Position numbers and translations under genes: made by a program. The notes under the pieces were generated by a model. It searched no databases and had not been told where the DNA came from. It saw only the letters and a list, made by a program, of their open reading frames with translations. DNA of 54,541 nucleotides, taken from the IMG/VR virus record IMGVR_UViG_3300021420_000043, positions 1-54,541 of that record. The stretch is one strand, 5' to 3'. Below, in pieces: positions 8,575 to 16,915 of the stretch. The DNA comes from a virus. Numbering within the stretch: position 1 is the stretch's first letter; every line of letters begins with the position of its first letter.

Positions 8575-9036
8575 TCACGTCGCAACGTGTTCGATGGCCG
8601 CGCGCAATTCCTCGGACACTGATTGCTCGATCGCGGTGACCGAGTTGCGGAAGTCGCCGATCGCGCTTTGCATACGATGCAGGAACGCGTGCAATTCCGG
8701 CTCAATGCTGGTCGAGCGCAGATGCTTGGTCAGTGCCTGCGAGACCACGCCAGCATGATTGAACATCGCGCCGATGCCAACCAATGTGGCGCCGACCGAC
8801 GCTGCCGGATCGACAAAGTCGCGCCGGTCTGGCGGGGCGGCGGCGGGTTGTTCGATCTCATCGTCATCGATCTGATCGGACGGCAGCGGATCATCGGCCA
8901 CGGGATCGGCCACAGGATCAGCCATCGGATCGGCCGAACCGGTCGCTGGCGAACCTGGACCGGCTTCGGCAAGTCGGAAGCGCTTCGGCTCCGGATCGTC
9001 GCCAGCGATGTCGGTTTGTTTGTCTGCTTGGTCCAC
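8575..9036 (-). CDS. Acidic hypothetical protein, 153 aa
   Basis: Residues 1-60 are very acidic and Pro-rich with tandem DPMADPVADPVADDP; residues 65-153 are predicted helical (LTKHLRSTSIEPELHAFLHR). The start is GTG 9036, with GGAGG eight bases upstream; the nearby ATG at 9043 is in a frame without coding character. It lies between the Gly/Ala-rich structural protein and the protease and may be a scaffold or portal-associated accessory factor. No family recognised. Confidence 0.5.
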   Translation of the reverse strand: MDQADKQTDIAGDDPEPKRFRLAEAGPGSPATGSADPMADPVADPVADDPLPSDQIDDDEIEQPAAAPPDRRDFVDPAASVGATLVGIGAMFNHAGVVSQALTKHLRSTSIEPELHAFLHRMQSAIGDFRNSVTAIEQSVSEELRAAIEHVAT

Positions 9037-9074
9037 TGTTCATGCCTCCATGATGTGAGTCATGGCCGCCGCCG

Positions 9075-10181
9075 TTAGGCGATGGCCAGGACGCTGATTT
9101 GACCGGCGCCAAGCGTGTTGGCGGCGAGCCGCGGCTGGACGGAAATCGACACGTAAGGTGCCGCATTGTTGGGGCTTGTGCCGACCTGAGACACGACGGA
9201 GCACGTCGCGTCGAGGCCAGACTGAGCGCTGGCCATCACAAAGCCGTTGGCGCCGATGTTGGTCGGAACGGAACGGGTCACCGGAGTGCCGGCGCTGCCC
9301 AGCGTGGCGGTCGCGATCGAAGCGGTCGTGCCGACAGAGTCGTTGGGTGTGACGGTAAAGGACGGCGCGACGGAATAGTTGCCGGAATGATCGATCACCG
9401 CGCTGCCAAGACCATAGGTCGAGGCGACGGTGACACCAGTGCCGGTGCCGACCACGTTGACGCCGGGCGTGCCGGCGAGCGGTGGAGCGGCAGCGTAACC
9501 GCCAGCCGTGGTCAACGAGAGCGTCTTGGCGCCCATGAGCAGAGTGACGGTGGCGCCAGTCAGCGACGCGTCGGTATTGGTGACGGCATCGCCCGCAAGC
9601 GTCGGCGTCACGGTATAGTCGCCGGCCAGCGTGATAGGGATGATCGCACCGGCAGTCAGTGTGCCGCCAGCGCCGATCGTCGCGGTGCCGGTCCATTTGG
9701 TGCCGGTGCCAGTCGTGCCGGTCAGGATGGTAGCGCCTGCCGTACCGGATGCGCCGACCGCGTTGACCACAGCGGACACAACCTGAATATGCGAGACCGT
9801 GACCTTGGCCGGAACGCCGGCCGTGCCGGTCGTGTTGCCAGCGGGACCGGCAACAGCGAGCGCACCGCCAGCAAGATTAAAGGTGTCGTTGATCGCGACG
9901 CCAGAACCGGGCGCAACAACGGTCGGCGTGCCGACTGCCTTGAGCGAGGTGGCGCGAACCACGGCGGGATCGGCCGGCGAGACACCTGCCGTGAGCGTGC
10001 CGCCAGTGGGCGCGATGGCCGGCAGAATGTCAAAGCCAATACCTGGCGTGATGGTGCCGAGCGTGACAACCGCGGCACCGGCCGCGGGCACGGCGACAGT
10101 GGTCATCAACATGCCAAGGCGATCGGAATTTTGCGGGGGCGAGCCGTCCGGCAGTTCGATGGTGTGAATAGGGAACGTCAT
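9075..10181 (-). CDS. Gly/Ala/Thr-rich virion protein, 368 aa
   Basis: ATG 10181 has AAGGAG eight bases upstream. The first 30 residues (MTFPIHTIELPDG) are followed by a long beta-rich, low-complexity body with degenerate units such as GGTLTAG, GDYTVTPTLAG, GGYAAAPPLAG and GNYSVAPSF. Repeated GxYxxxP(x)LAG blocks of this kind form beta-roll or Ig-like modules in head decoration and tail proteins. A related GGSGYDSSAPTATLVGG unit is visible in the sheath fragment. Probably an outer capsid or fibre-like decoration protein; not assigned to a family. Confidence 0.55.
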   Translation of the reverse strand: MTFPIHTIELPDGSPPQNSDRLGMLMTTVAVPAAGAAVVTLGTITPGIGFDILPAIAPTGGTLTAGVSPADPAVVRATSLKAVGTPTVVAPGSGVAINDTFNLAGGALAVAGPAGNTTGTAGVPAKVTVSHIQVVSAVVNAVGASGTAGATILTGTTGTGTKWTGTATIGAGGTLTAGAIIPITLAGDYTVTPTLAGDAVTNTDASLTGATVTLLMGAKTLSLTTAGGYAAAPPLAGTPGVNVVGTGTGVTVASTYGLGSAVIDHSGNYSVAPSFTVTPNDSVGTTASIATATLGSAGTPVTRSVPTNIGANGFVMASAQSGLDATCSVVSQVGTSPNNAAPYVSISVQPRLAANTLGAGQISVLAIA

Positions 10182-10255
10182 GTAAATAGCTCCTTGGTCA
10201 AAACACGGGGTTGCATCGCGGCTTGGCGGTTGTAAAGCAGCGATGCCAACGATGG

Positions 10256-10284
10256 TTGCGGGACGGCAGGGCAATGCATATATA
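10256..10284 (+). promoter_or_regulatory. Candidate sigma70-type promoter for the 73-codon gene
   Basis: TTGCGG (10256-10261) and TATATA (10279-10284) are separated by exactly 17 bases, and the start codon lies 44 bases further on. It is the only rightward promoter-like pair in this leftward block. A small GCCGG/CCGGC stem lies between it and the ribosome site. Confidence 0.4.
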
Positions 10285-10327
10285 CGGAGTGCCGGGTTTA
10301 GCCGGCCGAAAGGAGGTGGGTGCCCCG

Positions 10328-10549
10328 ATGAATGAGGCAAAAAGCACCGTCAAATATGGGTCTTTTGAGACATATCCGACCAGGTTCGATGCCAACGAGG
10401 CTTGGGTCCTGATCGATCATGTTTGGAAAAAGTTTCCGATCGCCGAAATAAACATGGGCGCCGCGGTGTTATCGGAGGCCGCTTACGTCCGCAATTTCGG
10501 GCATCACTTGCCGGCGCTGCCGAGCGCGGCTTTCCAGGCCGGCGAATAA
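10328..10549 (+). CDS. Orphan rightward gene, 73 aa, convergent with the MuF protein
   Basis: ATG 10328 is preceded by AAAGGAGGTG, the strongest ribosome site in the region, and by a promoter-like pair. The 73-residue product (MNEAKSTVKYGSFETYPT, then AWVLIDHVWKKFPIAEI) is soluble, compact and of normal composition. It has no known domain that I recognise. Its last 46 bases overlap the 3' end of the MuF gene on the other strand. An independently expressed small gene beside a toxin-like C-terminus is typical of immunity or moron genes. The immunity role is inference. Confidence 0.6.
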   Translation: MNEAKSTVKYGSFETYPTRFDANEAWVLIDHVWKKFPIAEINMGAAVLSEAAYVRNFGHHLPALPSAAFQAGE

Positions 10550-12627
10550 TTATCAGTCACGGCGCCGTATAGCGCGCGAGAAGCTTCATCAAGTTCGGCG
10601 CGACGTTCTGGCGGCGTGTCTGGATCACGCGACTGCACATAAAGAGCGTGGCCGCCACCGCCGCCCTTGCTGACATCAGACTTGGCGGTGGCCATGCCTT
10701 GGTCCATCATCTGAATCTCGCCAAGGACGCCGTTGTTAAAACGCACCGTCATGGCACGATCGAGATACCCAAGAGGTGTCTGTTTCCACGGTTCCAGCGT
10801 GACCTCGAATTGCTTGCCGAGTTCGGCAGCGATCTGTTCGGTTTGTTGCGGCTCATCAATCACGAAAGTCGCTCGCGCGATATCGGTCACGCGCTCCACG
10901 CCACCGCGAGATTGCGCCTTCTCAATGGTGCGATCGATGCCGGCCTGATCCTTAGTCTTGACGCCAGGGTCCTTGAACGTGACATCAAGATCAGAAGCAA
11001 TATCGCGGCCGGCGCGACCGAGCGCGCGTTGTGCGGCCGGTGCTTGCGCAACGGCATCATCGATCGTGTTGATCGGCGACGCGGCAAACCAGCCGGATTT
11101 GACCGCCGCTATGTCATCAAGATCATCGGCGGCTTTGATGCCAGGATCGTAACCCTTGATCGGCACGACCGCATCGGCGTCAGGCACATCTTGTGGCTCA
11201 GAGGAATCGCGCAGCGTATTGTCGGTGTCGCTGGTGTCGCGCAGCGTATTGTCGTCACTCGTATCGGTATCGCGGAGCGGATCGTCGGCCGGCAGATCGG
11301 AGTCGTTGTCCGCCGCGGCGTCGGCGTCGCCGGCAAAGTCATCATCGATCACGGAAACAACGTCGCACTCGCAATTCGGATGCAGCGGCGGGGCGTCATC
11401 GCCGGAACTGAAAGTATCCTCGATCGCGATCGGACCGTCGTTGCCGTTTTCCTCGCAGATCGGGCACGGGTTGTCACCCAACTCCCATTGCTTGCGCAGC
11501 GGCAAGCCGGCGTCACGCGCGGCGAACATGGCATCGACCGCGGCGCTATTGCTCGCCTGCGAGACCTCGGTGCGCGCGATCATGCGGGCGCGAGAATCGG
11601 AAAACCCGGTCGAGGCAGCCAAGTCGGCCGCGATGTCGTCAACGGTTGCGCCAGACGCCATGCCGTCCGCGATGGTGTCGCGGATCACATTGCGGGTGGT
11701 CTCGGTGACCTGGCCGACCAGGTCGGAAGATCGGGCACGCGCATAGGCCGCCGCGTCATTGTCCATGACGTTGTCGTAATCGGCGGCCGGCAAGTCGTGC
11801 TGTTCGATAGCGTAGCTTTGGGCCTCGTAATGGACCGTGAAAAGCTCGTTCTCGATATGAATTGTGGTGCGGCTTAGCCGGGTGAGATCGGAGCTATCGG
11901 CAACGCGATCGGCGGTACTGACCGCTACGCCTTGGTTTTGGCCCCAAGAATCACGAACCCTTGCCCAGATTTGGGCGCTTCCTGGAAATTCGGATTGGTC
12001 AATAATGCCTTGGTAAACTTTGAGACTGCGGTCTCTTTGTTCGCGGTCGGTGCCGGTATCGTCTTGCGAGCCGACAAATTCGGCGCGGCCTCGCTGTCCG
12101 GTGACTTTTGAGCCATATCGCGCCGCACCTTTTTCAACTGCCTCATGCGCAGAGCCATCGAGGTCCGCTACATACACCATCGCGCCATCGGCGCCAGGTA
12201 CTAATGTATGAAATGCCAGGCCGTCTTGCAACAGGTCGGCGTGGATTTTATCGAGATCGCCCTTGGCGGCGAAATGATAAAGTAGATGCTCTCCCTGATC
12301 CTGTTGCTGGAATATCAGCACCGATTTCTGATCGGCGAGATAGCCCTTCATGGCGGCGGAAAGCTTCAAGGCTTCCCAGTCGGCGCCCTCGACCGTAGTC
12401 ATGAGCGAATTTTCGGCGCCATCGGCCCAGGCGCCCACGACATCGGACTGCGCCGAGTCGAGCTTCAAAGCATGATCGATGTCGGCCGACGCCTTGCGCA
12501 ACGCGATCTGTTGCGAGCCGGCGAGCGCGTCAACTGCGCCAGAGAAATCCAGATCGGACTTGACGTTCGGTGAAACGAATTCGATGCCGACATTGCCGCG
12601 GCGGTATCGGATAGTTTCGGATACCAC
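10504..12627 (-). CDS. MuF-type head protein with RelA/SpoT-like C-terminus (3' part of a frameshifted gene)
   Basis: This 707-codon frame continues the gene at 12465-13970 after a -1 shift. The GTG at 12627 is only the first start-like codon. Residues 310-418 are a MuF (phage Mu gpF-like) domain: GATVDDIAADLAAS, ARMIARTEVSQASN, then a Cys pair (NPCPICEENG) and LHPNCECDVV. Residues 425-500 are an Asp/Ser-rich linker with repeats of DNTLRDTSD. Residues 545-665 resemble a RelA/SpoT synthetase fold: a basic segment, TDIARATFVID, TPLGYLDRAM, GEIQMMD and GHALYVQSRD. MuF proteins normally help genome packaging and ejection; C-terminal toxins on them are known from temperate phages. The alarmone-type call is moderate. 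Confidence 0.7.
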   Translation of the reverse strand: MVSETIRYRRGNVGIEFVSPNVKSDLDFSGAVDALAGSQQIALRKASADIDHALKLDSAQSDVVGAWADGAENSLMTTVEGADWEALKLSAAMKGYLADQKSVLIFQQQDQGEHLLYHFAAKGDLDKIHADLLQDGLAFHTLVPGADGAMVYVADLDGSAHEAVEKGAARYGSKVTGQRGRAEFVGSQDDTGTDREQRDRSLKVYQGIIDQSEFPGSAQIWARVRDSWGQNQGVAVSTADRVADSSDLTRLSRTTIHIENELFTVHYEAQSYAIEQHDLPAADYDNVMDNDAAAYARARSSDLVGQVTETTRNVIRDTIADGMASGATVDDIAADLAASTGFSDSRARMIARTEVSQASNSAAVDAMFAARDAGLPLRKQWELGDNPCPICEENGNDGPIAIEDTFSSGDDAPPLHPNCECDVVSVIDDDFAGDADAAADNDSDLPADDPLRDTDTSDDNTLRDTSDTDNTLRDSSEPQDVPDADAVVPIKGYDPGIKAADDLDDIAAVKSGWFAASPINTIDDAVAQAPAAQRALGRAGRDIASDLDVTFKDPGVKTKDQAGIDRTIEKAQSRGGVERVTDIARATFVIDEPQQTEQIAAELGKQFEVTLEPWKQTPLGYLDRAMTVRFNNGVLGEIQMMDQGMATAKSDVSKGGGGGHALYVQSRDPDTPPERRAELDEASRALYGAVTDNYSPAWKAALGSAGK

Positions 12628-13970
12628 TGGCCGTCGATGGCTTGGGTGTATTCGTTCTTTTCTTTCGGGAATACCTTGGCGGCGGCCGTAGCGACTTTCA
12701 TCGCCTGGTCGAACTCGGTCTTATAGGTATCGATCCATCGTTGCTGGCGCGGCGACGGATGAAACTCGTAATGGATCACACCGGCAGCATCGAGGCCAAC
12801 GTTGGCCGCGTGCTGCATAATGAACTGCGGAACGTCGATGGCTTCGCGCCCAGCGTTGCGTGCAACAAGATCGTTTTTGACCTTTTGCAGCACGCCGTCA
12901 TGCGGACCGGTTACCTTATGACTACCGATCAGATTGCGATGCAGCGAGTCATAATAGGCATCGACCTCAAGATCAAAACCCTTCCAATCGACGTGCGTGG
13001 TGCCGGTGCGGCCAGGAATGGAAGCACTCGACCAGCCGCCTTCGCCGTCATCTTCGCGGATCGAAGCAATCTGCGGCTTGGAATTGAGAAAGCCAAGATC
13101 ACCGGTCGAAAGCGGGTACGGCAGCGGATGGTTATGATAAGCATCGAACATCTCGCCGGGAGCGCCGGTCAGCGCGTCACGAAACGATTGCGGGAAATCC
13201 GCCGAATGTTCGTCACCAGCAACGAGGCCGACCGTGGTGATGTTGTCTTTGGTCGGACCGACGATCGCCAGGTATTCCTGTTGATTGCCGCCTAGTTTGA
13301 CAACGCCCTCGCGGGCTTGCCGAATAATGTCGGCACGCGTACCGGATTGATTCCAAACATCGCCGACGCCTTTGCGAACGTCCAGCTTATGAGACTTGCC
13401 GGGCGGCTCATCGACGGCGAGTTCATTGACGAAAATATTGGCGTTATCGCGCAACGGCGCCGGCCGCGGCTTTTCGGACGGATCGAAAAACTCGCGGGCG
13501 CGAACCTGATAGCCCAGCGGATGCGGCGCGGAAACCTTGTGACGCGCCGGCCAGGTCTCGACCTGATGATGAACCGGTCGCAGTAATCGTCCTTGCAGGA
13601 CGATTTCGGCACGCTTGATATAACCATCGATCGCCGCGATCGTGCCGTCGTCGGTAGCGCGGTTGCGCGCCCGCCGCATCTCAATAAGAAACGCCGTCCA
13701 TTCCGCATCTGGCGAAATGTTCTCGTCAGGAGGATCGACCAGGATGTTTATCTGTCCTGGGATGCAATCCACGGCGCCAACCGCGTCGGCGTAATCCTTG
13801 CGAAACCGCGCCACGGTTGTTTGTGTTAGATCAGCAAAGGCATCGCGCAGAATTTTATCGATCGCCGCCTGCGCCGCCTTCGGCACATGCCGGTCGCGAT
13901 GCACCGGCCTGACGATGCGGCGCTTGGCCTTGGAAAACTGGAATTTGCCGTTAAGAGGTTCGCCGTCCAT
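12465..13970 (-). CDS. N-terminal part of the MuF protein with JAB/JAMM-like motif (5' part of a frameshifted gene)
   Basis: Starts at ATG 13970, 20 bases after the portal stop, with GAGAGG upstream. Residues 1-150 are basic and helical. Around residues 278-290, YHNHPLPYPLSTGD gives His-x-His, then Ser-x-x-Asp, the zinc-binding signature of JAB/JAMM peptidases such as RadC-type HNHPSGDPTPS. The motif is preceded by strands with a candidate Glu (VAGDEHSADF). The coding character stops near 12600: downstream residues in this frame become Ser/Arg-rich, while the other frame becomes protein-like. So the real protein switches frame inside 12570-12627 to give about 1,155 residues. Confidence 0.65.
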   Translation of the reverse strand: MDGEPLNGKFQFSKAKRRIVRPVHRDRHVPKAAQAAIDKILRDAFADLTQTTVARFRKDYADAVGAVDCIPGQINILVDPPDENISPDAEWTAFLIEMRRARNRATDDGTIAAIDGYIKRAEIVLQGRLLRPVHHQVETWPARHKVSAPHPLGYQVRAREFFDPSEKPRPAPLRDNANIFVNELAVDEPPGKSHKLDVRKGVGDVWNQSGTRADIIRQAREGVVKLGGNQQEYLAIVGPTKDNITTVGLVAGDEHSADFPQSFRDALTGAPGEMFDAYHNHPLPYPLSTGDLGFLNSKPQIASIREDDGEGGWSSASIPGRTGTTHVDWKGFDLEVDAYYDSLHRNLIGSHKVTGPHDGVLQKVKNDLVARNAGREAIDVPQFIMQHAANVGLDAAGVIHYEFHPSPRQQRWIDTYKTEFDQAMKVATAAAKVFPKEKNEYTQAIDGQWYPKLSDTAAAMSASNSFHRTSSPIWISLAQLTRSPARNRSRCARRRPTSIML

Positions 13971-13989
13971 AGGCCGCCTCTCAACGTTT

Positions 13990-15345
13990 TTATCCGCCGT
14001 CAGCGGGTTCGTCGGCGGCGTCGGTTGGATTCGCGTTCGGCAAATCCTTGTCGGTGATTTCCTTGGCGCCGCGCGCCGCCTGCAATGCGATCTCGACATC
14101 GGCAGATGTCAGGTCGCCCCATTCCGAATCTATCGGTTCCTCGCCGAAGCGGTCGCGAATTTCGTTGGGCGTGATCGAGTTGTTCTTGTAGCGCGAGGTC
14201 ATGATCTCGGCGGTGGCTTGCTCATCCTCGCGATCAAGCCCGACAAACTTGAATTGCAGTTGCGAAAATCCAAGCTTGTTGTGAATGCAATGGCGCGTCA
14301 GCGTCTTGGCGATGACATGGGCGGTGGGCGTGATGGCCTGGTCCCAGTCGCGATCTTCGGCGGTCTCACTGGTGTTGCGGTTGACATCGCGCTCGATGCC
14401 GAGATTTTGCGGCGACAGATCGAAGGCGGCGCACAATTCGCGCTGCAATAATTCCTGGTATTTCAGGAACAGGCCGTCGTCGCCTTCCGGATAGAATTTC
14501 AGGACCTCGACGCGGTCGGTTTTGCCGTCAGGGGCGCGCGGCGAAGCAAACAATGGCACCAGGCCCTGACCCTCGATATCGTTGCGCCACCAGGATTTCA
14601 TGGCCTGCAGGTCATCGGTCGAGATCGGACCAAAGTCGATGCCGAACGATGGTTTGGCGTTGCCGGCGACGTTGCCGGCGAACTCTGCCGTGGACAACAG
14701 ACGCGCGATCGAACTGAATGCGATTTCCAGCGGTCCGTAACCGAACGGGGTTGCCGTAGTCGGATTGGGCCGCAGATACATTAGCTCATCGTCGCGCAAC
14801 CACTTGATATCGCCACCGCCGAACTCGGAACCGTAACCGACAGTTTGCGCGTAGCGCGGCGTGGTCGGCGTGCCGTCCCATTTCGGGTAAATCTGAATCG
14901 ACAAGCCATCGACCGGCCACATCCACAACGGCCGCAACGCGTCGCCGCCGATCTGGGTTTCGACCGCGCCGGCACCGGTCAAGTAATCCTCGATCACCGC
15001 CTCAATGAAGGACTGGAAATCGTCGGCCTCGTTCGGCGTGTTGAAGCAAGTCTCGCAAACATCGATCTGGCGCTGCAGTTCGGAATTGATGTCCTGGTCG
15101 GCGTCAAGCGGCGCGATTTCCCATTCAAGCAGCTTGATCGGGTTTTTGATCGCGTTCATGGCGCGCCGCACGAATGGCGTGCGCGAGAAATAGCGCAGGT
15201 TGCGCGGCGTTGCCTTGTAGACCAGGTTGTTGAGCTGGTTGGTGCGCCCCAATTGAACGAGATTTGGGTATCGCACCGTATCGCGGTCAGGCTCTTTGCC
15301 GCGCCGGCCCAAACGGCGCTTGATCACGTCGAGAATACCCGCCAT
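13990..15345 (-). CDS. Portal protein (HK97-like family)
   Basis: About 451 residues starting MAGILDVIKRRLG. Features: SRTPFVRRAMNAIKNPIKLL, then EDYLTGAGAVETQ, WMWPVDGLSIQIYP, ELMYLRPNPTT, GYGPLEIAFSSIARLL and ELCAAFDLSPQNLGIERDVN. These are the clip, stem and crown pattern of phage portal proteins, which form the dodecameric DNA gateway. ATG 15345 is preferred to the TTG two codons upstream. It is followed by the MuF gene, as expected, but lies about 19 kb from the terminase. Confidence 0.9.
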   Translation of the reverse strand: MAGILDVIKRRLGRRGKEPDRDTVRYPNLVQLGRTNQLNNLVYKATPRNLRYFSRTPFVRRAMNAIKNPIKLLEWEIAPLDADQDINSELQRQIDVCETCFNTPNEADDFQSFIEAVIEDYLTGAGAVETQIGGDALRPLWMWPVDGLSIQIYPKWDGTPTTPRYAQTVGYGSEFGGGDIKWLRDDELMYLRPNPTTATPFGYGPLEIAFSSIARLLSTAEFAGNVAGNAKPSFGIDFGPISTDDLQAMKSWWRNDIEGQGLVPLFASPRAPDGKTDRVEVLKFYPEGDDGLFLKYQELLQRELCAAFDLSPQNLGIERDVNRNTSETAEDRDWDQAITPTAHVIAKTLTRHCIHNKLGFSQLQFKFVGLDREDEQATAEIMTSRYKNNSITPNEIRDRFGEEPIDSEWGDLTSADVEIALQAARGAKEITDKDLPNANPTDAADEPADGG

Positions 15346-15373
15346 GGTCAAGTGCCTTTGATTTTCAATACGG

Positions 15374-15592
15374 TCAAGACAGTGCCGTGATCTGCGCCTC
15401 GATCGCAGCGCGGCCAGGATCGCTCAGCGCTGCCGCATTGGCCACGACCTGCAAGTCGCGCACCGCTTCGCCGATCTTGAGAGCGGCGGAATGCACCAGC
15501 GAGCGCAGGTCTTGCGCGTTAGCAACACCCCGTTGCAGATGGTCGGCACTCAAATTGATATTGATATGATGCAGTTCGGTACGCACTCCCAT
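15374..15592 (-). CDS. Small protein upstream of portal, 72 aa
   Basis: ATG 15592 with AGAGGA upstream. It is helical with His and Asn near the start (MGVRTELHHININLSADHLQ) and a C-terminal Ala-rich helix. Similar in style to the small helical proteins at 16661 and 25415, which open MGLRTTL or contain repeated AQL segments. Possibly a virion accessory protein. No family recognised. Confidence 0.5.
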   Translation of the reverse strand: MGVRTELHHININLSADHLQRGVANAQDLRSLVHSAALKIGEAVRDLQVVANAAALSDPGRAAIEAQITALS

Positions 15593-15649
15593 GGCCAGGT
15601 CCTCTTTGATCTTGGCCAGGATGACATGCGGATGTTGTTGACTGTTGAG

Positions 15650-16363
15650 TCAGCCAGGCACCGCAACGTCGGCGAGCGTCGGCACGTCGATCAGCCGCAC
15701 GCGGTCAAATTCACTCCACACCGATTCGAGCCAGGTCCGCGTCAAGCCGCGCAACACGCGCGACTGGGTCTGGTCTTGCGCAAAGCCGAGAAACGAGCCA
15801 CCGGACTTTTGAATGGTTTCACAAGCCATCTCGGTCAGTTGCGGCACATTGACGGTAACATCGGCCATGCGGGCAAAGACTTGCTGCGCCTCGCCATTAT
15901 CCCAATCGAAAAACTGCGACGCGTTGATATGATTCTTGACCAGCAAATGCCGCGCACCGCCGCCGATCTGTTGCGCCGCCGCCGTGATCTCGGCAACGCT
16001 GGCCATGGTTGGCCCGAGAACATGCACCAGCACCAGCTTAACGGTGCCGGCGCGCACTTCGTCAAGCATCTTGGCGTGGTCGAGCGCAGTGATGGTTGGC
16101 GACAGCGTTCCGGCGCGCAGATCGACCACGGTTAATGTCGTGTCGTTGATGGTGTCAAACACCGCCATCTGACCCGACACATCGCCGATGTCGATGATTT
16201 TGGCGTCTTTTGCAAACCGCACCAGATCGCCGGCCGGGCATTCGGTATCAAACGCGCGAGCCGCAATGTTGCGCGCCGTGAGATATTCCAGCACAGCCCG
16301 GCACACCATGGTCTTGCCGGTGCCGCCTTTGTCAGCGCCAACCAAAATAATCGTACCGGCCAT
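15650..16363 (-). CDS. ParA/MinD-like P-loop ATPase
   Basis: 237 residues opening AGTIILVGADKGGTGKTMVC. This is a deviant Walker A box (KGGTGKT) with the signature Lys of the ParA/MinD family. FDTECPAGDLVRF and LTVVDLRAGTLSP follow, with the latter Asp in the Walker B position. ParA-like ATPases partition plasmids or position cell machinery on DNA. No ParB partner is adjacent; the only ParB-like gene lies at 42746. Being inside the morphogenesis operon just before the portal is unusual. It may help low-copy lysogen partition, host nucleoid positioning or assembly. The ATPase call is firm; the role is open. Confidence 0.8.
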   Translation of the reverse strand: MAGTIILVGADKGGTGKTMVCRAVLEYLTARNIAARAFDTECPAGDLVRFAKDAKIIDIGDVSGQMAVFDTINDTTLTVVDLRAGTLSPTITALDHAKMLDEVRAGTVKLVLVHVLGPTMASVAEITAAAQQIGGGARHLLVKNHINASQFFDWDNGEAQQVFARMADVTVNVPQLTEMACETIQKSGGSFLGFAQDQTQSRVLRGLTRTWLESVWSEFDRVRLIDVPTLADVAVPG

Positions 16364-16369
16364 GATGTA

Positions 16370-16657
16370 TCATCCGTTCTGATAAATGGTCGGGGCGTGG
16401 CGATGGCGCGTTGGGGGCCTGGCCGCGGGACGCGGACGCGGTAACGGTGGATGCGCGATCACGGGACGCAATGTCGGCGCAACCAGCGGTGCGACCGCGA
16501 CGGGTACGGCTGGCGCTGGCACCACGACCACGATGGGCGCGGGCGCCGCGGCGCTGGGCGACGGTATCGCCACACCGGAATTATGATGCAGCCATACCGC
16601 CATCATCACCGCTGCACCAATGGCACAGCCGATCAGAACGTCGCGCACCGTATCCAT
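16370..16657 (-). CDS. Membrane-anchored proline-rich protein, 95 aa
   Basis: One N-terminal membrane segment (VLIGCAIGAAVMMAVWL, residues 7-23), then about 60 residues rich in Pro/Ala/Val ending in an Arg/Pro/His tail. The topology (short cytoplasmic start, one helix, extended Pro-rich periplasmic tail) resembles small spanin-like or cell-envelope spacer proteins, but no lipobox or coiled coil is present. It sits four bases before the next gene's stop, within the leftward operon. Confidence 0.5.
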   Translation of the reverse strand: MDTVRDVLIGCAIGAAVMMAVWLHHNSGVAIPSPSAAAPAPIVVVVPAPAVPVAVAPLVAPTLRPVIAHPPLPRPRPAARPPTRHRHAPTIYQNG

Positions 16658-16660
16658 CGG

Positions 16661-16882
16661 TTACAGCGTGGTTCCGGTGGCCAGCGTCAGCGCCGTGGCA
16701 AACGTGGTGTCGCCGGCAGGCGTGGCGAGACGTGTGTTGATGTCGGCGAGAATGTAGGCCGCTTCGGTCAATCGCAGATTGACCACCTGCAACAGGCCGG
16801 CGAGATCGTCACCGGCCGCTTCGGCGGCAGCTTTGGTGCCGGCAGTCGGGGCAAGCGCGGTAAGCGTGGTACGGAGTCCCAT
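16661..16882 (-). CDS. Small helical protein, 73 aa
   Basis: MGLRTTLTALAPTAGTKAAA then helices with LQVVNLRLTEAAYILADINT. Soluble and Ala/Thr/Leu-rich. AAGGAAT lies upstream of the ATG. Resembles the 72-residue protein at 15374 in size and opening. Unknown role, possibly virion accessory. Confidence 0.45.
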   Translation of the reverse strand: MGLRTTLTALAPTAGTKAAAEAAGDDLAGLLQVVNLRLTEAAYILADINTRLATPAGDTTFATALTLATGTTL

Positions 16883-16915
16883 GGCAAAATTCCTTTTGTT
16901 AAAATGAGTAGTGGA

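Noticed and set aside
10648-11877. Rightward 409-codon frame over the MuF gene
   Set aside because: Antisense to a strong coding region; composition of a shadow frame.
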